This document shows, piece by piece, positions 47,501-54,803 of a DNA stretch of 64,000 bases. The notes under the pieces are model-generated. The model had not been told where the DNA came from. It made no database searches and saw only the letters and a program-made list of their open reading frames with translations. The DNA is from Limnoperna fortunei (lineage: Eukaryota > Mollusca > Bivalvia > Mytilida > Modiolidae): positions 2,536,751 to 2,600,750 of the forward strand of contig OX104122.1 of assembly GCA_944474755.1 (NCBI GenBank). The letters are read 5' to 3'. Position 1 is the stretch's first letter. Each line of letters starts with the position of its first letter. Both the position numbers and the translations under genes were made by a program.

Positions 47501-50500
47501 AACCATCGATGACAAACAGGTTTAGCAGGTCCCATATTATGTGTATTAGGTACAGTACTTGAGATTGAAGACGCAACACTTTTATCAATCCGTCAGCGAT
47601 CCGTCAGCGTTCCAAAATCCGTCACCAATCAGTTATCAATCAGTCAGATCAGTCAAATCGTTCCCAATCCGTCAGATCGTTCCCAATCCGTCCATCCGTC
47701 AATTGACGGATATGGAACGATTTGACTGATCTGACGGATTGATTTGGACTGATCGCTCCAATCCGTCCATACAACTTCCGGTTAGTAAAATTAATATTTC
47801 GAAATGTGAAAATTCGTTTCACTCGCAAATATTAGAAGTATAAAAATGTCAACTGTAATGTCCTCATTGATGGATCGTTTTATCTAATATTAAGGCTAAA
47901 ACTGGTCTAAAGTTATTAATAAAAAAATGGAAATTCCCCCAATTTATTACTTATGCATCTGTGACGAAATATAAACATTACATAGTGTAACAAAATAATT
48001 AAAACAAAGTAATTTTAAAAACGCACACACAATGACTTTTAAAAAAGCATCTCGCGTGCCAAGGCGCACGTCCGTATTTTGAAAGCGCGTCTAGTCTAAA
48101 TGTATAAATGATAAATGGAAATCCCCCCCCCCCGAAAAAAATCTATCACTAATGCATCTTTGACGGCATATAAATATCACAGTGTCATTTTATTAAAAAA
48201 TAATTCAAAAAAGAAATGAAAAAAAAAACCACACACACAATAAATTCAAAATATATTTGACCTCGCATGCCAAGGCGTACATCTCGTATTTGTCTTCGAA
48301 AAGTTTTAAAGCGGAAAAAGCGAGAAACACGAAAAACGTGAAGGCGAAATCGTAACATTTTTCCACTTCGCCTTTTCGCATTAGCATTATATGTATGTTT
48401 GAAGTTTGTTTAACACTATTTTTAAAAAATTATATTAGTTTATATAATATGACGTCGAGTGTTTATTGGGAAGAGCTGGAATACCCAACGAAACAGCAAA
48501 GTTTCGACAGGAAAACTGGTGCTCTTTGCAAATTTATAGGGATGTGTCGAGCACACCATCTCGCTGTAAGGATCAAACATACAACTTGGTGATCAATAAT
48601 AGGTTACTGCTACCTTAACCTCCGAGGTCGTGGGTTTTTTTTATTGTAAACGCTTAAAAAGATCATTTGTCGTGGTTTGATCAGTTTTTTTTCTTTGCCA
48701 CAGTTCCTATGAATTCCGGTGTATAATACTGAATAAGATTTACGACAAAAGCGAAAAAAATCTATTTATATATTTTATTAACTACCCCATAGTGTCACAT
48801 GAATTTACACAGAATTAAATAAAGAATAAACTTATGTGCCACTGTTCCTAAAAATTCCGCTGTATAATACTGAATAAGATTCACGACAAAAGCGAAAACA
48901 TCTATTTATATATTTTATTCACTATATATCTCACTGTGTCACATGAATTTACAGAGAATTAAATCTCAAATAAAGAATAAGGGGCCTCGTTGGCCGAGTG
49001 ATCAAGGTAGTTATTCTACTATTGATCACGTGGTCTGTCAGCACAGAGATTGTGGGTTCGATTCTCACTGCAGGCAGGGTGTATTCGACTCCAATCTTAA
49101 ACAGATCATTTGTCGTGGTTTGATCAGGTTTTTTTTTCTTTGCCACAGTTCCTATGAATTCCGGTGTATAATTCTGAATAAGATTTACGACAAAAGCGAA
49201 AAAATCTATTTATATATTTTATTAACTACCCCATAGTGTCACATGAATTTACACAGAATTAAATAAAGAATAAACTTATGTGCCACTGTTCCTAAAAATT
49301 CCGCTGTATAATACTGAATAAGATTCACGACAAAAGCGAAAAATATCTTTTTATATATTTTATTCACTATATATCTCACTGTGTCACATGAATTTACAGG
49401 GAATTAAATCTCAAATAAAGAATAAGGGGCCTCGTTGGCCGAGTGATCAAGGTAGTTATTCTACTATTGATCACGTGGTCTGTCAGCACAGAGATTGTGG
49501 GTTCGATTCTCACTGCAGGCAGGGTGTATTCGACTCCAATCTTAATTGACAAGGATTTTCCTACCGCAGGTCCGGGGTTTTCTCCGGTAATCCGGCTTCC
49601 TCCCCCAATAAAAACACCATTCAGACAAACAAACAAATAAAGAATAAACTACTGTGCCACAATTCTTAAGAATTCCGGTGTATAATACTGAATACGATTT
49701 ACGACAAAAGCGAAAACATCTATTTATATATTTTATTCACTATCTCATTACGTCACATGAATTTACACAGAATTAAATCTCAAATAAAGATTAAATTACT
49801 AACAGCGCTTATGAGTTAAAATTGCGAATATGTAAGCGTGATACGAAAATCAATTCTGCTTTCGCATTTTAGCCGTCGAAATTGTTTATTTTACGATTTC
49901 TTTTAAAGTCATTCCACAATAAATGATATATAAGTATAAATGGTTTCCTTTAAATAAGGAAGTACTTGAAATTGGTTGATAGGTTTAACAGAGCTGCCCA
50001 GCGCATCCTCAGCTGGCGGACATGGGATGTTCTCCCGTTATATATATATATATATATTTTGTTTTTGTTTTTGTTTTTTTTTTTTGGGGGGGGGTGGGGG
50101 TGGTTCAGGTCATATTAAAATTGCCGCGAACCATAGTGACATGTTTAGAGAGTGTCACGCTCCTTGTACGAAAAGAAGTAAATCTTACTCCCCAACCCAT
50201 GCCCCATATTTTTCAAAATTGCCCTTTTGTCCATCTTTATCTAATTGATTGAAGGAGCCGAGTGGTGATGTTAGTTCATCAACTATTGATCGCGTGGTCT
50301 GTCAACACTGAGGTTTCGTGTTCGAATCTCACTGCAGGCAGGGTGCACTCGACTTAATTGAAAGGGAGCCAGTTTTCCTACTTGAGGACGGGTGTTTTAT
50401 CCGGGTACTCCGGTTTCCTTCTCAAATAAAAACTGGACGCCATGATCTAGCTGAAAAATTGCTGAAAGTGGATTAAACAATATTTAAACAAGCAAACAAA

Positions 50501-53500
50501 TCTAATTGATTTATATTTAACTTATTCTCGTCATGAATAGAGCTGAAATACTCTCGCTGAAAGAAAAGCAAACAATCAATCAATACAATAAGTTATTGTT
50601 TAAATTGAATGACACTCTTTTAAAGGCAAGTTTTGAAATGGTTCTGTTTCATCGATATGACACTGTAATGACAATGTTAAGACCTAAACAATTTATAACG
50701 TTTTGTTAAAAAAATTACTATTTCGTACTGAAACATGTGTCTATCTGTAAAACATTTTTACGCTTAACCTCAGTATTCGCAGACAATTCTCCCCGGCGTT
50801 ATTGGGGCCTAGGTGGCTGATTGGTTAGTCATCTACTAGTTGTCACATGCCTGTCAACAGGTTGCGGATTTTCGAACGACTGCAGATAGGGTGCCCCCGA
50901 CTCCACTTTAATTGACAAAAGACTGTCGGTTTTTTACCTGTAGTCCGGCTTTCTCCCACCCCACCCCCAATAAAAAATGGACGCCATGAAACAAATGGAA
51001 CAATCCAGCGTAATTGTATGTATACTTTTTTAAACAAATTTTATTGCCTGTCCAATAAAACTTGCGACAAGAATTGCAGTATATTTTACAATACAACTTT
51101 TGTTTAGTAAACAATGCGTTTTGATTGACAATGATTGTTTAACAGTTGAACAATTGTTATACACAACAGTTTTATAATTGTATTTAAAATTTTGTAGACA
51201 AAATAAAAACACGCAGGCATACATTTAAGTAACTAATAATGATGTCAAAAAGAGGCCACGTTCTTTCCTAAATGTGAAATAAATCTGTTACTAATTGTAC
51301 TAATTGGGGGAGTCGGGTCGGCTTAATATATGACAAAAAATATACATGTAACAGGTCGCAAAAATCACGAGTCGCGGGAATAAAAAAAGAGAATCAATAA
51401 TGGATTACGAAAAAAAAACATTTACCTCTTCGTTACTGATGTGTCTTAAATAGAAGTTTTTTGAAGGTTTACAGGACTCGGTTCCCACATATGTCCTGCT
51501 TTAAAGAAATGTGCTTAATTATATAATATAAAGAAAAAAAAATTTCTTTAAATATGTTTATTTATTCATTTAGAACGAGACATTGTATTTACAATTCTTT
51601 TAAACGCATGTTTTTATTTTATTATAAAAAAGGTATAATAAATGCATATATTATATACAAATGACGCAGAATCCGTTTTATCTTTAAATTATTAATTTAT
51701 ACGAATCCGTCAATAAACTAACCGATTTATGCATATAATTAAATGACGGATTCTGGATCGCACTGATTGGACTGATCGCACTGATCGCTGACGGTTACCA
51801 AGGTAATGACGGATTCATAATTTTGGACGGATGTCGTCATCATCAATCAGTCAGCGATCCGTCAGCGTTCCAAAATCCGTCAGCAATCAGTTATCAATCA
51901 GTCAAAGTGTTGCGTTTACGGGTGCAAGTACTGTAACCATCGATGACGAACAGGTTTAGCAGGTCCCATATTATGTGTATTAGGTAACCATGGATGACAA
52001 ACAGGTTTAGCAGGTCCCATATTATGTGTATTAGGTAACCATAGATGACAAACAGGTTTAGCAGGTCCCATATTATGTGTATTAGGTAACCATGGATGAC
52101 GAACAGGTTTAGCATGTCTGTGTATTAGAGCTGTCTTTATTGAATGATCACTATTTATATAGAAATACAAAATGTATGCACAACGAATCTATTTCATGCC
52201 TTAATCTTGGAGCCTTCAATTTTATTTACTTAGTTTGTTAACTGATGATAAAGAAGAGAACACTAATTATCATGATTATGTTTCAGATCTCCTTAAAGAA
52301 TTAAACTAGCTTGGGCTTGAGACGGTATCCCAGTTCAAACAAATGCTCCAACAAGGGACATACAAGTGTTTCTGGAATCGTGTATATTTAGTCGGACCAT
52401 ATGCTGTGGGCAAAACCACGTTGGCAAAACTCTTGGTAGGCGAAGAGATCCCTGATGCATGGAATTCTACAGATGGCATTTTTATATATCTTGGGCGAGC
52501 CGCTATGGATACAGAAAGCAAAAAATGGGTACTTTTGAAAAAAGGTAGTCTTATGTACTGTTTATGATTGAATTCAGTAGTGTAAAATATTTATAGAAGA
52601 CAAGCAGACAATTTTATCTAACATAAATGTTTTCTTTTATTTTGCTTCGTCATGACATATTTATAACTTTAAGGGCAAAAAAGAAGAATTTTATCTAGGT
52701 AGAAATAACAAAATTAATAATTGTCTTCAAATGGGTTCAAAAGTTAAAAAAAAGTTAAAATGCGCTAGTCATGAACACATGCTATCATTTGTTGTCATAG
52801 AATTTTTTATTTTAAGCAGAGATATTATTTGTAATGTCAAACTACATGTATTACGACAAGAAGTTTTTTTGCAGGTACAATTCTCAATGCAGCAGTAATG
52901 AGTTTACTTAAATCCAGGGGCAATACTGCAAAAGAACCATCACAAGAACCTAGTGAGTTTTAACAAAGATATCCAATCATCTATATGCAAAATATGTCAT
53001 ACTTAAAAAGTCCGGACTATTTTCAGTGGAAGACTACATGCCTTCCAGCCGTTCAAACATGCTGCACAAAAACTGGAGTGTTAATATGGTATCTTTTAAT
53101 AAAATCCATAATATATGGAAAAAACATCTCTCTTGGTTGATTTAATATTAATATGACCTTGACCTTTGAACTCAACGTCAAATTAATGCTTATTTTACAT
53201 GCAAAGCGTGTCTTGGCCATATCTTTTTTATCCTTTGTCTCATTGTGATCATAAACTAGCATGTCATTAAAAGTCAGTGTGTTACTTTCAGAAGTAATTA
53301 AAAGACCTGTGCAGAAAGAACAATCCATATTGGGCGCTGTCGGTGGGGTTGAATCTACTGCTGGACCGAGTGAAGAATCGCAACATGGAGGTCCTACAGA
53401 TGACTTTATGGCTTTAGTTTTAAAAGAATGCCGCCAAGGAGACTATAAGATGATTGTCGTACCAATTGATATTTGGGACTTTGGAGGTCAGAAGATTTAT

Positions 53501-53633
53501 TATCTAACCCACCAACTTTTCATTTCCAGTAGAGGAACCTTTGTCGTTACTTTCAATGGAAGCAAAGACATAACAGAAGATATGCGAGATATGGCATTTC
53601 TACCAGGATTTAAAGGAAGAACGAAGACGGCAG
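35489..53633 (+). CDS. Ankyrin-repeat plus Roc (ROCO-type) GTPase gene, partial, eight exons seen
   Basis: Exons: 35489-35575, 36018-36116, 36574-36672, 43576-43629, 47029-47089, 52287-52544, 52875-52952, 53292-53633. All acceptors are AG, donors are GT, and phases agree throughout (0, 0, 0, 0, 1, 1, 1, 1). The product begins with three and a half ankyrin repeats, then a short linker, then a Roc GTPase domain with P-loop GPYAVGKTT and a DFGGQ G3 motif. Ankyrin plus Roc occurs in DAPK1 and LRRK1, but no kinase is seen here. The start codon exon and everything after the G3 region (G4, COR) are not visible. A TAG at 52307-52309 lies in frame, so the locus may be a pseudogene, carry a null allele, or start the GTPase at Met 52343. 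Introns are packed with transposons and minisatellites. Confidence 0.75.
35755..35865. repeat. 40-bp repeat, three copies, in ankyrin intron 1
   Basis: AGTGTGACGATTTATTTAAC then TCATGGCTGACATCACCACG, starting at 35761, 35801 and 35841. The copies are almost identical. Confidence 0.9.
36018..36116 (+). CDS. Ankyrin exon 2
   Basis: Exactly 33 codons (one ankyrin repeat) in phase 0, between TTCTGTTGTAG and GTATGT. It encodes WSPLFVASLEGRTETVSRLV then DLGADIEAKDN. It is a near twin of exon 3: exon and surrounding intron were duplicated. Confidence 0.85.
36375..36447. repeat. (CATT)n microsatellite
   Basis: About 17 uninterrupted CATT units in the intron between the two duplicated ankyrin exons. 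Confidence 0.95.
36574..36672 (+). CDS. Ankyrin exon 3
   Basis: 33 codons in phase 0, between TTCTGTTGTAG and GTATGT. It encodes RSPLFVASQWGHTETVSRLV then DLGADIEAKDM. It differs from exon 2 at only a few codons (LGR/AGW, QWGH/LEGR, M/N). Confidence 0.85.
36750..37200. other. Intronic sequence after ankyrin exon 3
   Basis: Contains a poly-G tract near 36793-36806 and scattered CCCCACCCC motifs (36815, 36970, 37095), which occur in both duplicated introns. No exon recognised. Confidence 0.4.
37228..38270. mobile_element. Tandem-core repeat element (~133-bp units, ATT microsatellite head)
   Basis: Starts with an (ATT)n tract at 37232-37264 and CTCACGCCGCC. About six units of roughly 133 bp follow, marked by ACCATTGGGATCCCCACCCT (near 37590, 37723, 37856, 37990 and 38117) and by TCATTTAGTACCATGGGAGG. 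It ends in a TTCTTC-rich tract near 38230-38265. The layout (microsatellite, then tandem core) parallels the elements at 997, 39651 and 54804. Confidence 0.7.
38271..39170. repeat. Degenerate dispersed repeats in the long ankyrin intron
   Basis: Repeated phrases such as AAAATGGCTGCCATTT, CAATACGAAACTTTG / GATATGAAACTTTG and AATGAAAAA..CCTTAAAAAT recur every 100-150 bases. These are typical of worn tandem-core elements. No exon recognised. Confidence 0.5.
39175..39650. repeat. ~153-bp repeat, three copies
   Basis: Units marked by GTTTCCAGATGATAACTTGA at about 39228, 39384 and 39535, and by AAGATCAAGTTGAATTTTCAGC. A GTCCGTCTGTCCGT tract at 39180-39220 forms its head. Copies differ by several percent. 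Confidence 0.75.
39651..41690 (+). mobile_element. Tandem-core repeat element, copy 2 (GCTCACCTG hairpin head)
   Basis: Head hairpin at 39652-39684 (TAGCTCACCTGGACC / GGTCCAGGTGAGCTA) and a GTCCGTC microsatellite, then about ten units of roughly 165 bp marked by TTATAGGAGTTATTGCCCTT and TGTCCTGTAACTTGAAAACT. Even- and odd-numbered units differ consistently (GCAAAAATGATCAGC versus AGCTAGAGTAAAACTG), so a two-unit higher-order repeat exists. The tail (41651-41690) matches that of copy 1. Confidence 0.75.
42066..42099 (-). repeat. Interstitial telomeric repeat (TTAGGG)n
   Basis: Five and a half perfect CCCTAA units, equal to TTAGGG on the minus strand, embedded in an intron. TTAGGG is the telomere repeat of most animals, including molluscs. 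The flanks are ordinary sequence, so this is not a chromosome end. Confidence 0.9.
42328..43320. mobile_element. Non-autonomous hAT-like element, 993 bp, TSD ATAGA
   Basis: The left end CAGTCAGGAGCATAATCAAA and the complement of the right end, CAGTCAGGGGCATAATCAAA, match at 19 of 20 positions. ATAGA flanks both sides (42323-42327 and 43321-43325). The interior is non-coding and carries three tandem ~62-bp units (GCATGCATGCACTGTATGAA near 43010, 43072 and 43135). It sits in the intron just left of ankyrin exon 4. Confidence 0.8.
43576..43629 (+). CDS. Ankyrin exon 4 (C-terminal half-repeat)
   Basis: 18 codons in phase 0, between CCTTTTTTACAG and GTACAT. It encodes GRTPYDVSKNDDIRELLK, which reads as the start of a capping ankyrin repeat directly after exon 3. 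The 6.9-kb intron before it holds several repeat families and a transposon. Confidence 0.78.
43670..44300. repeat. CTGT-rich tract and ~150-bp degenerate repeat
   Basis: A short (CTGT/CTGC)n field at 43677-43805 is followed by three uneven copies of CAGTTTCCCGTCAATA, AACCAATCTTGATGAAACTT and AGCAAGCTTGCAT (43880-44240). The ORF through it has no domain. Confidence 0.7.
44360..46985. repeat. CTGT-rich minisatellite field in the ankyrin-Roc intron
   Basis: One strand is a long run of TGTCTGTCTGT-type sequence organised in blocks. There are ~62-bp units with CCACCTCTTGTCTGTCTCTG (45375-45540). Then come about ten ~90-bp units with TTGGACTGCTGTAAGTCTGC and CCTCTTTCTTGTCTCTCTGT (46098-46985). The composition leaves both strands open, giving false SVCLSVC-like and DRQTDR-like ORFs. 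A SINE tail (45737-45792) interrupts it. Confidence 0.88.
45737..45792 (+). repeat. SINE 3'-tail fragment
   Basis: CCTGAATATACTGAAATATT, GCTTTCTGGATGTAAAACAA and an AATC run, the same tail as at 15091 and 34504. Confidence 0.7.
47029..47089 (+). CDS. Linker exon of the ankyrin-Roc gene
   Basis: 61 bases between TTTAATTGTAG and GTAAAT, encoding KNMTTEHKTRGATSAEHTVQ and ending in phase 1. It is a polar linker without a recognised domain. The call rests on splice sites and on phase agreement with the next exon; it could also be a skipped or false exon. Confidence 0.55.
47440..47552. repeat. 51-bp minisatellite, left part
   Basis: Two and a half units of AACCATCGATGACAAACAGG, TTTAGCAGGTCCCATATTAT and GTGTATTAGGT. 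The array is cut at GGTA by the TA-flanked insertion and resumes with AACC at 51936. Confidence 0.92.
47580..47775. repeat. CCGTCAATC-rich inverted repeats
   Basis: Multiple CAATCCGTCA / TGACGGATTG words in both orientations within the left end of the TA-flanked insertion. AATCCGTCCATCCGTCAATT meets its complement ACGGATATGGAACGATT around 47695-47715. A related block occurs at 51740-51905. These may be subterminal transposase sites. Confidence 0.6.
47776..48984. other. Interior of the TA-flanked insertion, left part
   Basis: Two diverged copies of a segment with GATAAATGGAAATCCCCCC, TGCATCT.TGACG.AATATAAA and CACACACAATGA/AATA (about 47925-48065 and 48105-48260). An ORF at 48440-48590 reading MTSSVYWEELEYPT has no recognised domain. 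From 48700 the ~155-bp AT-rich repeat starts. Confidence 0.45.
48985..49130 (+). repeat. SINE with tRNA-like head, copy 1
   Basis: GGGGCCTCGTTGGCCGAGTG carries an A-box-like TGGCCGAGTGATC; GGGTTCGATTCTC is a near-perfect B box, about 80 bp downstream. The body breaks off after CGACTCCAATCTTAA and is replaced by CAGATCATTTGTCGTGG. The head is like a tRNA with a long variable arm (Ser/Leu type). Confidence 0.75.
49430..49630 (+). repeat. SINE with tRNA-like head, copy 2 (fuller length)
   Basis: Head identical to copy 1, then TTGACAAGGATTTTCCTACC, CCGGTAATCCGGCTTCCTCC, CAATAAAAACACC and a (CAAA)n tail. The minus-strand ORF (VEYTLPAVRIEPTI...) is a well-known kind of false gene produced by such SINEs. 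Confidence 0.8.
49801..50246. other. Non-coding stretch with microsatellites
   Basis: (TA)n at 50040-50057, then (TTTTTG)n and a G run to about 50102. No gene recognised; ORFs across the microsatellites are not credible. Confidence 0.4.
50250..50507 (+). repeat. SINE with tRNA-like head, copy 3 (full length)
   Basis: GAAGGAGCCGAGTGGTGATG (A box), GTGTTCGAATCTCACTGCAG (B box), a body with GGGTACTCCGGTTTCC and CAATAAAA-like AAATAAAAACTGGACGCCAT, then GATCTAGCTGAAAAATTGCT GAAAG and a tail of AAACAAGCAAACAAA. This gives the complete layout: tRNA head, body, conserved 3' domain, A-rich tail. The conserved 3' part recalls MetaSINE-type families described in molluscs, but the family is not confirmed. 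Confidence 0.8.
50802..50992 (+). repeat. SINE, copy 4 (decayed)
   Basis: GGGGCCTAGGTGGCTGATTG (A box region), a damaged B box (GGATTTTCGAACGACTGCAG), then the body ACTCCACTTTAATTGAC, TAGTCCGGCTTTCTCCCACC and AATAAAAAATGGACGCCATG. No clear tail. Confidence 0.7.
50993..51740. other. Interior of the TA-flanked insertion, right part
   Basis: AT-rich, with no gene or repeat recognised. Short ORFs on the minus strand are low in complexity. Confidence 0.4.
51934..52105. repeat. 51-bp minisatellite, right part
   Basis: About three and a half further units continuing the array at 47440-47552, with small differences (CATCGATGACGAAC, CATGGATGACAAAC, CATAGATGACAAAC). It ends about 180 bp before the Roc exon. 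Confidence 0.92.
52287..52544 (+). CDS. Roc GTPase exon with P-loop (contains in-frame TAG)
   Basis: Acceptor TTATGTTTCAG, donor GTAGTC. After DLLKELN and a TAG (52307-52309) the frame reads LGLETVSQFKQMLQQG, then VYLVGPYAVGKTTLAKLLVG (Walker A, GxxxxGKT), then EEIPDAWNSTDGI (switch I-like T) and AMDTESKKWVLLKKG. This is the first part of a Roc domain. Later AGs at 52308-52309 and 52332-52333 would remove the stop but need phase 0, which the preceding exon does not give. An ATG at 52343 could start a shorter protein. Confidence 0.8.
52545..52874. other. Intron of the Roc GTPase region
   Basis: AT-rich intron between a GTAGTC donor and a TTTTTTTGCAG acceptor. Nothing else recognised. The following intron (52953-53291) is similar and also empty. 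Confidence 0.6.
52875..52952 (+). CDS. Roc GTPase exon, short middle segment
   Basis: 78 bases between GTTTTTTTGCAG and GTGAGT, phase 1 in and out. It encodes TILNAAVMSLLKSRGNTAKE. It is too short to assign alone; splice sites and phase place it in the gene. Confidence 0.65.
53292..53633 (+). CDS. Roc GTPase exon with DxxG motif
   Basis: Acceptor GTTACTTTCAG, donor GTAAAA, phase 1. A serine/glycine-rich variable stretch (residues ILGAVGGVESTAGPSEESQH) is followed by DDFMALVLKECRQGDY. Then come VVPIDIWDFGGQKIYYLTHQ and LFISSRGTFVVTFNGSKDIT. IWDFGGQ...Y...H..F is the Roc G3 and following segment. The downstream G4 and COR exons were not found in the window. Confidence 0.85.
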
Positions 53634-53950
53634 GTAAAAAAAAACTTGTGTCACTTAAAGATTGTAATGTCAATTTTCTGTCGTTTATTATTATTGTCTA
53701 GCCTGCGACGATAGCCGCTGGAGACGAGACATATAAATGGAAATGTGCCGTCAACACTTGGACATTTAGATTTATATCTTTGTAAGCTTAATTCCTAGGT
53801 CCATCAAATTTAATCCAGTTGTAGCTTATGATGAGTACTTGCCGGTCATTCACCTTTTACCTGACCTTGACCTTAATTTCACGGTCCAGCGACTACGTTC
53901 AAGTCTTTGGATTAGGCCAGTTCCTCTGTAAAAATGCATGGTAGGATGAC
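53634..53950. other. Start of the intron after the last visible Roc exon
   Basis: No exon or repeat recognised. AAATTTAATCCAGTTGTAGC and CCTTTTACCTGACCTTGACC at about 53806-53876 resemble sequence common in molluscan dispersed repeats, but no array forms. Confidence 0.4.
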
Positions 53951-53954
53951 AATA

Positions 53955-54785
53955 TTTGATACCTGAAACAGAGGCAAACTTATATCCGCCTCCTAGGGAT
54001 GCCCTGAAACAGTGGCATATATCTTATATCCACCACATGTTAATGCTCTGAAACAGTGACATACATCTGATATCCTCTGTGCCCCCAAAACAGTGGAAAA
54101 CATCTAACATGTATATGCGCTTCCTAGGGATGCCCTGAAACAGTGAAATTCATCTTATATCTGCCACCTAGGGATGCCCTGAAACAGTGACATACATCTT
54201 ATATTCACCATCTGGGGAAACCCTGAAACAGTGAAATTCATCTTATATCTGCCACATCGGGGTGCGCGGAAACAGTATCATACAACTTATATCTACCACC
54301 TAGGGACGCCCTGAAACAGTGACATACATCTTATATTCACCATCTGGGGAAGCCCTGAAACAGTGAACTTCATCTTATATCTGCCACCTGGGGGTGCGCG
54401 TAAACAGTATCATACAACTTATATCTACCACCTAGGGACGCCCTGAAACAGTGACATACATCTTATATTCACCATCTGGGGAAGCCCTGAAACAGTGAAA
54501 TTCATCTTATATCTGCCACCTCGGGGTGCGCGGAAACAGTATCATACAACCTACATGTATATTTACCACCTAGGGACGCCCTGAAACAGTGACATACATC
54601 TTATATTCACCACCAGACCACCTGGGAACACCCTGAAACAGTGAAATTCATCTTATATCTGCCACCTCGGGGTGCGCGAAAACAGTATCATACAACTTAT
54701 ATCTACCACCTAGGGACGACCTGAAACAGTGACATACATCTTATATCCAATAACACGGGACGCCCTGAAACAGTGAAGTCCATGT
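53955..54785. repeat. ~44-bp minisatellite in three-unit higher-order blocks (~131 bp)
   Basis: Each ~44-bp unit contains CCTGAAACAGTGACATACAT or a variant. Three variants alternate in fixed order: GACGCCCTGAAACAGTGACA, GAAGCCCTGAAACAGTGAAA and GTGCGCGGAAACAGTATCAT. The trio recurs about five times (for example from near 54305, 54436, 54573 and 54715). Confidence 0.88.
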
Positions 54786-54803
54786 TAGTCAATACAGCTA
54801 GTT

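Larger units (their letters stand above)
48690..49800. repeat. ~155-bp AT-rich repeat interleaved with SINE copies
   Basis: Units of CCTATGAATTCCGGTGTATAAT, ACTGAATAAGATTTACGACA, AAAGCGAAAA and CACATGAATTTACACAGAAT occur at about 48705, 48840, 49150, 49285 and 49660. A larger block of about 445 bp (two units plus SINE head) is duplicated: 48690-49130 matches 49135-49570. The SINE therefore spread here by segmental duplication rather than by two retropositions. Confidence 0.8.
47553..51933. mobile_element. TA-flanked insertion, 4.4 kb, Tc1/mariner-type ends
   Basis: It begins CAGTACTTG and ends CAAGTACTG. After a short unmatched spacer both ends share ACGCAACACTTT in inverted orientation. TA is present on both sides (47551-47552, 51934-51935), and intact neighbouring minisatellite units show the empty site GGTAACC. 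A segment of about 55 bp (CAGCGATCCGTCAGCGTTCC onward) lies in the same orientation near both ends (47588-47645 and 51849-51903). The interior holds SINEs and duplicated AT-rich segments but no transposase. TA duplication with CAGTA ends suggests Tc1/mariner; the size implies later insertions. Confidence 0.7.

Noticed and set aside
48949..49636. Minus-strand ORFs reading VEYTLPAVRIEPTI and similar
   Set aside because: These are the complements of the tRNA-like SINE heads. Proteins of this sort are common mis-annotations from SINEs.
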